Positions 44,596 to 53,214 of a stretch of 64,000 bases of DNA are shown in pieces. Positions within the stretch are counted from its first letter, which is position 1, and the number at the start of each line of letters is the position of its first letter. The position numbers and the translations under genes were made by a program. The notes under the pieces are model-generated. The model made no database searches. It worked only from the letters and a program-made list of their open reading frames with translations, and had not been told where the DNA came from. The DNA comes from Clostridia bacterium (GTDB taxonomy: Bacteria > Bacillota > Clostridia > Oscillospirales > Butyricicoccaceae), in assembly GCA_029099685.1 (NCBI GenBank), contig JAQXOO010000009.1:1-64000 (forward strand), written 5' to 3'.

Positions 44596-46643
44596 AGCCC
44601 CGGGCCGCTGAAGGGGAGCAGCCCCTGTCCCTTCTTCCGGGCGTCGGCCCCCGGCGGCTGGCCCAGCTGAACAAGCTGGGCCTTTTCTCCGTGGAGGACC
44701 TTTTGCGCCGCTTCCCCCGGGACTATGAGGACCGGCGGACCATCCGCCCCATCTCCGGGCTGGAGGAGGGGGCGGCGGTGTGCGTCCGGGCCATGGTCAC
44801 CGATGAGCCGGTGCGGACCCGCATCCCCGGCGGGCGCACCATGGCCCGGTGCCGGGCCTTTGACAGCACGGGGATGCTGCAGCTCACCTTTTTCAACCAG
44901 CCCTATCTCAGGCTGGAGCGGGGGCGGGAGTATATCTTTTTCGGCAAGCCCCAGCCCGCCGGCCGGGGCATGGGCATGGTCAACCCCTCCGTTGAGCCGG
45001 CGGAGGGGGCCAGGGCCGCGGGCAAACTGCTGCCCGTCTATCCCAAGACCGGGGATATCAGCCAGAGCCAGCTGCGGAAATGGGTCCGGGCGGCGCTGGA
45101 CCTGGCCAGAGGGCATTATCTGGAGCCGCTGCCCGCCGGCGTGGCGGAACAGTGGAAGCTGCGCCCGCCGGAGGAGGCCTTTGAGGCCATCCACTTTCCC
45201 CAAAGTCCGGAGGACGCGGCAAAGGCCCGGCGGCGGCTGATCTTTGAGGAGCTGTTCGTCTTTTGCTGCGCCGGACAGCGGCTGCGGGGGAAGGGACGGG
45301 AAAACCCCGGCCCGCCCCTGACCTATCACGATCCGGAGGGCTTTTTTTCCGCCCTGCCCTTTGCCCCCACCGGCGCCCAGCGCAGGGCGGTGGAGCAGGC
45401 CTTTTCCGACCTGTGCGGCGGCAGCCGCATGAACCGCCTGCTTCAGGGCGACGTGGGCTCGGGCAAAACGCTGGTGGCGGCGGCCTGCGTCTGGCTGGCC
45501 GCCCGCAACGGCAGGCAGGCGGTGGTGATGGCCCCCACCGAGCTGCTGGCCCGGCAGCACCGGGCCACCATGGAGCAATTTCTGGCGCCCCACGGCATCC
45601 CCGCGGAGCTGCTGATCAGCGCCATGCCCGCCGCCGAGAAGCGCCGGGTGCTGGCCCGGGCGGCCTCCGGCGAGCCGCTGGTGCTGTGCGGCACCCACGC
45701 CCTTATCCAAAACGGGGTGGAGCTGCCCGCCGCGGCCCTGGTGGTGGTGGACGAGCAGCACCGCTTCGGCGTGGCCCAGCGGGCGGCCCTGAACCAAAAG
45801 GCCCACCCGGGGCATCTGCTGGCCATGTCCGCCACCCCCATCCCCCGGACGCTGACCCTGATCCTCTACGGCGACCTGGACGTGTCCGTGCTGGACGAGC
45901 TGCCCCCGGGCCGCCGGCCAGTGCTGACCTATGCGGTCACCGAGGAAAAGCGGCAGGGGATGTACGGCTTTTTACAAAAGGAGATCGACGCTGGCGGGCA
46001 GGCCTATATCGTCTGCCCCCTGGTGGAGGAAGGGGAGGAGGGCAGCGAAAAAAAGGCTGCCGCCGCCTATATCGGCCAGCTGCAAAAGGCGCTGCCCCGG
46101 CTGCGCATCGGCCTGATGCACGGACGGCTCAGGCCCGCGGAAAAAGAGGCCGTCATGGCCTCCTTCGCCGCCGGCGAGCTGGATGTGCTGGTGTCCACCA
46201 CCGTCATCGAGGTGGGGGTGGATGTGCCCCGGGCCACGGTGATGATCGTGGAAAACGCCGACTTCTTCGGCCTGAGCCAGCTCCACCAGCTCCGGGGCCG
46301 GGTGGGCCGGGGCAGCCGGCAGAGCTGGTGTTTTTTGATGCACCACGCCAGGACCGAGGCCGCCCGGGAGCGGCTGCAGACCCTGTGCCGCACCTGCGAC
46401 GGCTTTCAGATCGCGGAGGCCGACCTGCGGCTGCGGGGCCCCGGCGACTTTTTCGGCCAGCGGCAGAGCGGCCTGCCCGCCTTTGCCATCGCGGACCTGG
46501 CCACGGACATCAACGTGCTGGAGGCCGCCCGGCAGAGCGCCCTGGACACCCTGGCCCGGGACCCGGAGTTGGGGAACCACCCGCTTTTGGCCGCCCGGGT
46601 GGAGGAGGTCATCCAAAAGACCCTGGCCGCCTCCATGAACTGA
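44592..46643 (+). CDS. recG: ATP-dependent DNA helicase RecG
   Basis: A 683-residue branch-migration helicase: N-terminal wedge OB domain (SLLPGVGPRRLAQLNKLGLF), Walker A LQGDVGSGKTLVAAA (about residue 285), DEQHRFGV box II (about 385), SATPIPRTL motif III, STTVIEVGVDVPRAT and QLRGRVGRGSRQSWC. The C-terminal QRQSGLPAF-type motif is present. Start chosen at the ATGA overlap with lexA. Confidence 0.96.
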   Translation: MKPRAAEGEQPLSLLPGVGPRRLAQLNKLGLFSVEDLLRRFPRDYEDRRTIRPISGLEEGAAVCVRAMVTDEPVRTRIPGGRTMARCRAFDSTGMLQLTFFNQPYLRLERGREYIFFGKPQPAGRGMGMVNPSVEPAEGARAAGKLLPVYPKTGDISQSQLRKWVRAALDLARGHYLEPLPAGVAEQWKLRPPEEAFEAIHFPQSPEDAAKARRRLIFEELFVFCCAGQRLRGKGRENPGPPLTYHDPEGFFSALPFAPTGAQRRAVEQAFSDLCGGSRMNRLLQGDVGSGKTLVAAACVWLAARNGRQAVVMAPTELLARQHRATMEQFLAPHGIPAELLISAMPAAEKRRVLARAASGEPLVLCGTHALIQNGVELPAAALVVVDEQHRFGVAQRAALNQKAHPGHLLAMSATPIPRTLTLILYGDLDVSVLDELPPGRRPVLTYAVTEEKRQGMYGFLQKEIDAGGQAYIVCPLVEEGEEGSEKKAAAAYIGQLQKALPRLRIGLMHGRLRPAEKEAVMASFAAGELDVLVSTTVIEVGVDVPRATVMIVENADFFGLSQLHQLRGRVGRGSRQSWCFLMHHARTEAARERLQTLCRTCDGFQIAEADLRLRGPGDFFGQRQSGLPAFAIADLATDINVLEAARQSALDTLARDPELGNHPLLAARVEEVIQKTLAASMN

Positions 46644-46672
46644 ACCCACGATTATTTTATAAGGAGCGTCCT

Positions 46673-47275
46673 ATGAAGATCTATCTGGTGCGCCACGGCC
46701 AGTCCGTGGGAAACGTGAAAAACCTGTGGTACGGCAGCACGGACCTGCCCCTTACCGACCTGGGCCGGGAACAGGCCCGGCAGGCGGGGGAAAAGCTGCG
46801 GGGCATGGCCTTTTCCGCCTGCTACACCAGCCCCCTCAGCCGGGCCAGGGGCACCGCCGCGCTGGTGATGGCGGGGCGGCAGGAGCCCACGGTCATCGTG
46901 CCCGACCTGCGGGAGCAGCACATGGGGCTTCTGGAGCCCAAATCCGTGCCCCAGATCCAGACGGAGGACCCGGACTTCTTCAGCGCCCTCATGGCCGACT
47001 GGATCCACATCTGCCCGCCGGAGGGGGAACCCTATGACACCGGCCTGGCGCCCCGGGTGGCCCGGGTGCTGGACGGGCTGACCGCAAAAGGGGAGGACTG
47101 CCTGGTGGTGGCCCACAACGGGCCGCTGGTGTTTGCCCTGACCCACCTGCTGGGGCTGCCCATGGAGGCCGCCGGACGGTTTTATCTCAAGCAGGGCTGC
47201 TTTTCCATGGTGGAGATCGACCGGGAGCACATCTACAACCCCGCCCACGCCCTTTTGCGGTACTATAATGTATAA
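46673..47275 (+). CDS. Histidine phosphatase family protein (phosphoglycerate-mutase-like)
   Basis: The 200 residues start IYLVRHGQSVGNVKNLWYGS (catalytic His in RHG) and include CYTSPLSRARGTAALVM, REQHMGLLEPK (acid residue) and LVVAHNGPLVFALTHLLGLP (second His). This resembles CobC/GpmB-like phosphatases; the substrate is unknown. AAGGAG precedes the start 29 bp after recG. Confidence 0.9.
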   Translation: MKIYLVRHGQSVGNVKNLWYGSTDLPLTDLGREQARQAGEKLRGMAFSACYTSPLSRARGTAALVMAGRQEPTVIVPDLREQHMGLLEPKSVPQIQTEDPDFFSALMADWIHICPPEGEPYDTGLAPRVARVLDGLTAKGEDCLVVAHNGPLVFALTHLLGLPMEAAGRFYLKQGCFSMVEIDREHIYNPAHALLRYYNV

Positions 47276-47297
47276 ACAGCCTCCGCTGCGTCCCCAG

Positions 47298-47328
47298 CCG
47301 TCCTTTTCCCGGAAGGACGGCTTTTTTA
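47298..47328 (+). terminator. Intrinsic terminator of the lexA operon
   Basis: GCCGTCCTT TTCCCGG AAGGACGGC with TTTTTT. Confidence 0.9.
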
Positions 47329-47450
47329 CCGCCCGGGGAAGCCCCCCAAAGTCCCCCGCATCCCGGAGCAAATCCAAGGGCCCCGTGGGGCCCTTTGGCT
47401 TTTCGGCGGCTTTTCCCGGTTTCTCCCGGCTTTTTGACGGAATCCCGGGG

Positions 47451-47480
47451 TTGCTCCGCCGCTGCCCTTCCGGCTATAAT
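47451..47480 (+). promoter_or_regulatory. Promoter of the YitT-like gene
   Basis: TTGCTC at 47451-47456 and TATAAT at 47475-47480, spacing 18 bp. Confidence 0.55.
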
Positions 47481-47572
47481 AGACCCGTGGTCAAAAACCG
47501 GAAAAAGGTGCGCGCGGCCTGGGTTTTCCGGCAGTTTGTCCGCTAAAATTTTACAGATTGCGAGGTCCTATC

Positions 47573-48190
47573 ATGTTGCCCCACAGGCAAGCAGGCAAGT
47601 CTGCGTCAGTGCTGCTTGGAACGGCTGTTGTCGCGTTTGCCCTCTCTCAGATCCACGCCCCGGCGGGCCTGGCGGAGGGCGGTTCCTTCGGTATTACCCT
47701 GTTACTGTTTCATCGGTTCGGCTTATCGCCCGCCGTCTCCGGATGCCTTTTGGACGGCATCCTGCTTCTCCTGGCGGCCCGCTCCTTCGGAAAGGCTTTT
47801 ACCCGCCGCTCCCTGGGCGCCGTCCTGGGTTATTCCCTGTTTTACGCTTTGTTTGAGCGGCTGCCGCCGCTGCTGTCCGGGCTGGCCCAATACCCCCTGG
47901 CCGCTGCCGCCGTGGGAGGATTGCTCCTGGGTGCCGGCACGGGGCTGGTGGTCCGGGGCGGCGCGGCCTGCGGCGGGGACGACGCCCTGGCGCTGCTGCT
48001 CTCCCACCGGCTGCGCCGGCCCGTGAGCCGGGTCTATCTGCTGCTGGACGGCACGGTGCTGGCGCTGTGCGCCGCCCTGCTCCCCCCGGAAACGCTGGCC
48101 GCCTCTTTGGTGAGCTGCCTGGTCTCCTCCCTGACGGTGGGACTGGTGCAGGCCCCCGCGGGCGGTCTGGCCCCCCGGCCCGCCGGTTAG
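47573..48190 (+). CDS. YitT-like membrane protein
   Basis: A 205-residue protein with five to six hydrophobic helices. The motif GLAEGGSFGITLLL near the N-terminus and VVRGGAACGGDDALALLLSHRLRRPVSRVYLLLDG correspond to conserved YitT blocks (GGxxGxxLL...GGSTGGTDIxA), but the family's C-terminal DUF2179 cytoplasmic domain is absent. Function unknown. GAGGT precedes the ATG at 47573. Confidence 0.7.
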   Translation: MLPHRQAGKSASVLLGTAVVAFALSQIHAPAGLAEGGSFGITLLLFHRFGLSPAVSGCLLDGILLLLAARSFGKAFTRRSLGAVLGYSLFYALFERLPPLLSGLAQYPLAAAAVGGLLLGAGTGLVVRGGAACGGDDALALLLSHRLRRPVSRVYLLLDGTVLALCAALLPPETLAASLVSCLVSSLTVGLVQAPAGGLAPRPAG

Positions 48191-48252
48191 ATGGACGACG
48201 CCGCCGGGCAGGCCCGCAGCTGAGGGCTTTCCCCCAAGGCTTTTTCAAACAC

Positions 48253-48286
48253 AACACGCGGAACGGCGGTTCCGCGTGTTTTTTAC
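48253..48286 (+). terminator. Intrinsic terminator
   Basis: AACACGCGGAAC GGCG GTTCCGCGTGTT followed by TTTT. Confidence 0.9.
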
Positions 48287-48308
48287 GTTTTTCCGCCGCC
48301 GTTTCCCC

Positions 48309-48337
48309 TTGCGGGGATGGCCGTTTCATGCTATACT
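48309..48337 (+). promoter_or_regulatory. prfB promoter
   Basis: TTGCGG at 48309-48314 and TATACT at 48332-48337, spacing 17 bp. Confidence 0.65.
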
Positions 48338-48358
48338 GTTATCTTGGAGGGATAGACT

Positions 48359-49477
48359 ATGCTTATTTATGACGATATTCGTTTTCAACTGAATAACCTG
48401 AAGCCCAAGCTGGAGGATCTCCGGCTGGCGCTGGATCTGGACAAGGGGCAGGCCGAGATCGCCGAGCTGGAAAAGAAGGCCGCCGATCCCGCCTTTTGGA
48501 ACGACCCCGCCGAGAGCCAGAAGGTGCTGCAGCGCACCAAGCAGCTGAAGGACAAGGCCGCCCACTACGCCGCCCTGAACACCATGTTCGAGGATGTGGT
48601 CACCACCATCGAGATGGCCGAGGAGATGGAGGACGAGAGCCTGTTTCCCGAGGTGCAGGAGGGCTTCGCCGCCTTTGAAAAGGAGCTGGACCGCCAGACC
48701 CTGAGCACCCTGCTTTCCGGCGAATATGACCGGAACAACGCCATCCTCAGCTTCCACGCCGGCGCCGGCGGCACCGAGGCTATGGACTGGACCCAGATGC
48801 TGGTGCGGATGTATGAGCACTGGGCCGACAACATGGGCTTCAAGCACAAGATCCTGGATATGCTGGACGGCGAGGACGCCGGCGTCAAGAGCGCCGAAAT
48901 GCTCATTGAGGGCGAAAACGCCTACGGCTATCTGAAAAGCGAAAACGGCGTTCACCGGCTGGTGCGGGTGTCGCCCTTTGACGCCTCCGGCCGCCGCCAG
49001 ACCAGCTTCGCCGCCCTGGAGGTCATGCCCGAGATGAGCGACGATGTGGAGATCGACATCCGCCCCGAGGACCTGAAGGTGGACACCTACCGCTCCTCCG
49101 GCGCGGGCGGCCAGCACGTGAACAAGACGGAGTCCGCCGTGCGCATCACCCACATCCCCAGCGGTATCGTGGTGGCCTGCCAGACCGAGCGCAGCCAGAT
49201 CCAGAACCGGGCCACCGCCATGAAGATGCTGAAATCCCGCCTGATGGAGATCAAGGAGCGGGAGCATCTGGACAAGATCGAGGACATCAAGGGCGCCCAG
49301 ATGAAGATCGAGTGGGGCAGCCAGATCCGGTCCTATGTGTTCATGCCCTATACCCTGGTAAAGGACCACCGCACCGGCTTTGAAAACGGCAACATCGGCG
49401 CCGTCATGGACGGCGACCTGGAGGGCTTTATCAACGCCTATCTGAAGTGCTCAGCCACCGGCGAATGGGCCAAGTGA
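48359..49477 (+). CDS. prfB: Peptide chain release factor 2, without programmed frameshift
   Basis: A 372-residue RF2: stop-codon-recognition motif SPF in VRVSPFDASGRRQ and the hydrolysis motif GGQ in SSGAGGQHVNKTESAVRITH. The reading frame is continuous from the ATG, with no in-frame TGA or CTTTGAC slippery site near codon 25, so RF2 autoregulation by +1 frameshifting is absent. GGAGG precedes the start. Confidence 0.96.
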   Translation: MLIYDDIRFQLNNLKPKLEDLRLALDLDKGQAEIAELEKKAADPAFWNDPAESQKVLQRTKQLKDKAAHYAALNTMFEDVVTTIEMAEEMEDESLFPEVQEGFAAFEKELDRQTLSTLLSGEYDRNNAILSFHAGAGGTEAMDWTQMLVRMYEHWADNMGFKHKILDMLDGEDAGVKSAEMLIEGENAYGYLKSENGVHRLVRVSPFDASGRRQTSFAALEVMPEMSDDVEIDIRPEDLKVDTYRSSGAGGQHVNKTESAVRITHIPSGIVVACQTERSQIQNRATAMKMLKSRLMEIKEREHLDKIEDIKGAQMKIEWGSQIRSYVFMPYTLVKDHRTGFENGNIGAVMDGDLEGFINAYLKCSATGEWAK

Positions 49478-49558
49478 CCTTCCTCCGGGGACAAAGGGCT
49501 CCGCAGCCTGTGGTTTACCCTGTGACCGTGTATTGCATCTTATGTAAGGGGGTTTCTT

Positions 49559-50305
49559 ATGTATTTTGATCCTTCTGACCGTCCGCAGCTGAAACAGCGG
49601 GCCAAGGCCGCCATGCGGAAGGTTTCGCCCAACATCTATCTGGTATCGGTGGTGTGCCTGCTGCTCACCGCCGCGCCCAACTTTGTCATTAATTTCCCCA
49701 CCGTCCGCCTGATGTTCAGGGCTGATTCCCTGGAGCGGGCCGTGGAGATCTACCAAAACAGCAATCTGTCCGGGGGGTTCGCCCTGAGCCTGGCCGTGCT
49801 GGCCATGAACATCTTTCTGACGCTGGTGACCTGCGGCTGGCGGCTGTATACCCTGCGGGCTTCCCGGGGAGAGGACCCCGGCAGCTTTGACACCCTGTTC
49901 GCCTGCTTCCGCCAGTTCTGGCGGTTCCTGTGCGTGCAGATCCTCATGGACCTGTTCATCTTTTTGTGGACCATGTTGTTCATCATCCCCGGCATCATCG
50001 CCTCCCTGGCCTACAGCCAGACCATCTACATCATGCTGGACCATCCCGATATGTCCGCCCTGGACGCCATCCGGGCCAGCAAGCAGCTGATGAAGGGCCA
50101 CAAATGGGAATATTTCGTGCTGGGCTTGTCCTTCATCGGCTGGAGCATCCTGTCCAGCTTTACCCTGGGCCTGCTGAGCATCTGGCTGACGCCCTACCAG
50201 CACGTGACCTATGCCAACTATTACAACGGTCTGGTGAACTGGACCGGCGCCCCGGAGGAGGAGCCTGCCGGCCAGGCCGCGCCCGACGAGTGGTGGAAGG
50301 AATAA
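49559..50305 (+). CDS. DUF975 family membrane protein
   Basis: A 248-residue protein with about five to six helices. LKQRAKAAMRKVSPNIYLVS at the start and IIPGIIASLAYSQTIYIMLD, ALDAIRASKQLMKGHKWEYF toward the end are typical of DUF975. Function unknown. AAGGGGG precedes the ATG. Confidence 0.85.
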   Translation: MYFDPSDRPQLKQRAKAAMRKVSPNIYLVSVVCLLLTAAPNFVINFPTVRLMFRADSLERAVEIYQNSNLSGGFALSLAVLAMNIFLTLVTCGWRLYTLRASRGEDPGSFDTLFACFRQFWRFLCVQILMDLFIFLWTMLFIIPGIIASLAYSQTIYIMLDHPDMSALDAIRASKQLMKGHKWEYFVLGLSFIGWSILSSFTLGLLSIWLTPYQHVTYANYYNGLVNWTGAPEEEPAGQAAPDEWWKE

Positions 50306-50340
50306 GGGCCTTTTGCCCCCGCGAGACCCCATAAAGGAAC

Positions 50341-50391
50341 AAAACGCTGTCATTGCAGGCCCACCGGCCGGAGCAATGACAGCGTTTTTTG
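50341..50391. terminator. Bidirectional terminator
   Basis: AAAACGCTGTCATTGC / GCAATGACAGCGTTTT hairpin between converging genes. Confidence 0.9.
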
Positions 50392-50449
50392 TTTTTCGGC
50401 GCGCCCGGACGCGGTCCGGGCGTTTGCAAAGGGCCGCCGGGACGGCGGT

Positions 50450-51670
50450 TTACCGGAGGACCCCCAGCCGCAGCTTCCACTGCAGCACCCGCAGGGCGGC
50501 CTCCTCCACCCGCTCCCGGGACAGGCTGCCCTCCGCCACCGCCTGCAGCACCCGGTCCAGGTCCCGCTCCAGGTCGGAGGACACCACCATGTCCGCCCCC
50601 GCCTGAAGGGCCAGCACCGCCGCCTGTCCGCCGGCGGCATAATCGGCCACCGCGTCCATGGCCAGGTCGTCGGTGAGGGCCACCCCCGCAAAGCCCAGCT
50701 CCTCCCGCAGGACCCGGTAGACCTCCGGGGAGAGGGAGGCAGGCAGGCTTTCATCCATGCAGGTGACGATGTTGTGGCTCACCAAAACGGCGGCGTTGTC
50801 CCATTCCATCCCCGCGGAAAAGGGCAGCAGGTCACTTTCCGTAAACTGCTCCCGGGGGCGGTTGTCCACCACGGCGGCGGTGTGGGTGTCCCGGTTGTTT
50901 CCGTAACCGGGAAAATGCTTGAGCACTGCGCCCATGCCGCAGCTGTCCATGGCCGCCACCACCGTCCGCACATAGTCCGCGGTGGCGGCGGCGTCCCCGC
51001 CGAAGGCCCGGTCATACATAAAATCTCCGGGATCGGTGGTGACATCGGCCACCGGGGCGAAGTTCACATTGATTCCGTATTGTAGAAGTATCTCGCTTTT
51101 ATACTGTGCGTCTTTTGAAATTGCCTCCAGGCCGCCCTGCGCATAGAGCTTTTGAGGGGAGAGGCACTTTCCCCCGGGAAACAGGTTGGGGTTCTGGCTG
51201 GCCCGGGTGACGGTGCCGCCCTCCTCATCCACGCCGAAAAAGGGGGCCACGGCCGCCGCCCGGCGGTATTCCTCCAGCCGGGCCGTAAACGCTTCTCCCG
51301 TGAGCCAGCCGCCCGCGCTGTCCTGGAAGTCCCGTTTGAACAGCAGATAGCCTCCGGGCTGGCACCGCTCCATCAGGGCCGCGCCGTCAGCGGCGGGGCA
51401 CCGGGCAAAAAACAGCTGGCCCACGGTCTGTTCCAGCGTCATGTCCGCCAGCAGCTCCCGGGCCCGGAGGAGGCGCAGCTGCTCCGGGGTGGGTTCCGGT
51501 TCGGGTTCCGGCTCCGGTTGGGGTTCCGGCTGGGGGTCCGGCTGGGGCAGGGGGGCGGGCAAGCGCTCTGTTTCACGGGAAACAGGCTCCGCCTTTTCCA
51601 GCCGCAGGCTGCAGCCTGCAGCGCCCAAGGCCAGCGCCAGGCACAAAAACACCATTGCCAGTCGTTTCAT
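50450..51670 (-). CDS. Glycoside hydrolase family 3 lipoprotein (NagZ-like)
   Basis: A 406-residue protein: lipoprotein signal with lipobox ALGAAGC (cleavage before Cys), a Pro/Glu linker repeat (PQPEPQPEPEPEPEPTPEQ, about residues 44-62), then a GH3 domain with FFGVDEEGGTVTR, VNFAPVADVTTDP, VLKHFPGYGNNRDTHT (the KH...D/H catalytic-dyad loop of NagZ enzymes) and ALTDDLAMDAVADY (nucleophile Asp). It likely trims N-acetylglucosamine from peptidoglycan fragments at the cell surface. The start at 51670 follows GGGAGG. Confidence 0.9.
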   Translation of the reverse strand: MKRLAMVFLCLALALGAAGCSLRLEKAEPVSRETERLPAPLPQPDPQPEPQPEPEPEPEPTPEQLRLLRARELLADMTLEQTVGQLFFARCPAADGAALMERCQPGGYLLFKRDFQDSAGGWLTGEAFTARLEEYRRAAAVAPFFGVDEEGGTVTRASQNPNLFPGGKCLSPQKLYAQGGLEAISKDAQYKSEILLQYGINVNFAPVADVTTDPGDFMYDRAFGGDAAATADYVRTVVAAMDSCGMGAVLKHFPGYGNNRDTHTAAVVDNRPREQFTESDLLPFSAGMEWDNAAVLVSHNIVTCMDESLPASLSPEVYRVLREELGFAGVALTDDLAMDAVADYAAGGQAAVLALQAGADMVVSSDLERDLDRVLQAVAEGSLSRERVEEAALRVLQWKLRLGVLR

Positions 51671-51763
51671 AGCTTCCTCCCTCTGCAGAAAACCGGCGCG
51701 CAAAAGGCGCGCCGGCAGCTGTCTGTTTCTATAGCGCCGGGAAACCCCGGCTTTGCGTGGTCC

Positions 51764-52129
51764 TCAGCCGGTGATCACCGGAGCGCCGGGGGCGTTTTCG
51801 GCGATGGACCGGATGCCCGCCAGGCAGGACCGCTTTGCGGTATAATGCTTGCTGTGGGCCAGCAGCGCCCCCTGCTCGTCATAAAGGTAAAAGCGGATGC
51901 TGCCCCGCTCGCTGTGCCGCACCGTAAATTTCGGGAAGGGCAGCGGCTGCCGCGCGGGCAGGGTCTGGTCCTCCACCGCGGCGCCGGCGTGCCGCCGGAC
52001 CCGCTCGATGGCGGCCAGGCATTCCTCCGCCACGTGATAAAGTTCTGAGGAGGCGATGATCTGTCCGTTGCCGGCTTTCAGGTTGAATTTATAGCCGGCT
52101 TTCATCTGCTGTACTGTAAATTTTCCCAT
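51764..52129 (-). CDS. DUF1508 tandem-repeat protein (YegP-like)
   Basis: The 121 residues contain two copies of the DUF1508 unit: GYKFNLKAGNGQIIASSELY...CLAAIERVRRHA and IRFYLYDEQGALLAHSKHY...CLAGIRSIAENA. The unit is a small beta-beta-alpha fold of unknown role, found in E. coli YegP. Ribosome site GGAACGGAG. Confidence 0.88.
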   Translation of the reverse strand: MGKFTVQQMKAGYKFNLKAGNGQIIASSELYHVAEECLAAIERVRRHAGAAVEDQTLPARQPLPFPKFTVRHSERGSIRFYLYDEQGALLAHSKHYTAKRSCLAGIRSIAENAPGAPVITG

Positions 52130-52246
52130 TTTCTCCGTTCCTCCCGTCTACTTTTTCAGCTATTTGACATAATAATATCATACTTTTTCCCATCTGAAAA
52201 GCGGTATTTGGAAAAAAACAGAATCATTTTACAGCCTATACAGAAA

Positions 52247-52963
52247 TTACCTTTCCATCAGCCCGTCCAGCCAGCGGCGCAGGTCGCCGAAGCCGCCATG
52301 GGGCACCTGGGAGATGTCGCACCCGGGCTTGCAGATCAGGCAGTCGGTAAGCAGAAACACCGGCAGGCCCACCTGGGCCGCTGCCAGGTCCTCGCAGGCG
52401 TCGTTGCCCACCATGACGCATTCCTCCGCCGTCAGGCCCAACTCCTCCAGAATGTCCCGGTAATAGCCCAGGTCGGGCTTGCAGCGGCGGCTGTTTTCAT
52501 AGGTGGTGACCAGGGCAAAGTCCCCCGGCTCCAGCCCCGCCCAGCGGATGCGGCTGTGGGTGGCCACGGCGGGGAACAGGGGGTTGGTGGCCAGCACCAG
52601 GCGAAGGCCGCGCTTTTGCAGGTCTCCGACCAGCTCCGCCGCCGCGGGGTTTTTGCCGCAGACCTCCGCCACCTGCTGGAACTCGTTGCGGTAAAACGCC
52701 TCAAACACCGGCATATCCCGCATCACCGCCTCGCCGAAAAGCGACCGGAACACCTGCCAGAACACCTGCTCGTTGGTTTGGACGCCGTCGTTTTTCACCA
52801 CGGCGGCAGTACCCTTCCAGATGGCCTCCGTCAGCTTTTGGGGATCATAGCCCAGCGGGGCCATCTTTTTGGCCAGCAGGCCCAGATAGGTCCTGACAAA
52901 AACCTCCTGGTCCATGGGCAGCAGCGTTCCGTCCAGGTCGAACAATACGGTGGTGATGGGCAT
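52247..52963 (-). CDS. HAD family phosphatase
   Basis: A 238-residue haloacid-dehalogenase-fold protein: motif I VLFDLDGTLLPMD (nucleophile Asp), motif II LVLATNPLF, and motif IV ECVMVGNDACEDLAAAQVG with a lysine in RRCKPDLGYY. A C1-type cap occupies residues 20-110. Substrate unknown. Start 52963 follows AAAGGATC. Confidence 0.88.
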   Translation of the reverse strand: MPITTVLFDLDGTLLPMDQEVFVRTYLGLLAKKMAPLGYDPQKLTEAIWKGTAAVVKNDGVQTNEQVFWQVFRSLFGEAVMRDMPVFEAFYRNEFQQVAEVCGKNPAAAELVGDLQKRGLRLVLATNPLFPAVATHSRIRWAGLEPGDFALVTTYENSRRCKPDLGYYRDILEELGLTAEECVMVGNDACEDLAAAQVGLPVFLLTDCLICKPGCDISQVPHGGFGDLRRWLDGLMER

Positions 52964-53022
52964 AACACAGATCCTTTCCGAAAAAAATGAGATCCCGCGG
53001 GGCCGAAGGGGGGACCTTACGG

Positions 53023-53050
53023 AAAAAAGCACCCCGAAGGGTGCTTTTTT
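53023..53050 (-). terminator. Terminator of tRNA-Ser
   Basis: AAAAAAGCACCC CGAA GGGTGCTTTTTT, directly after the CCA end of the tRNA. Confidence 0.88.
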
Positions 53051-53140
53051 TGGCGGAGAAAGAGGGATTTGAACCCTCGCGACCCGTTAGAGCCCTACTC
53101 CCTTAGCAGGGGAGCCCCTTCACCACTTGGGTATTTCTCC
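53051..53140 (-). tRNA. tRNA-Ser (anticodon GCT)
   Basis: Class II cloverleaf on the minus strand: acceptor GGAGAAA/TTTCTCC, anticodon stem CTCCC/GGGAG with loop CTGCTAA (anticodon GCT, reads AGC/AGU), a long variable arm, T-arm GAGGG/CCCTC, discriminator G and encoded CCA. Confidence 0.95.
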
Positions 53141-53214
53141 ATCGCCTTAATAGGCGATCATTAGTTTACCACACTTGCGGGGAAAATGCAAGAGGAAAAC
53201 CAATTTTTTGTATG

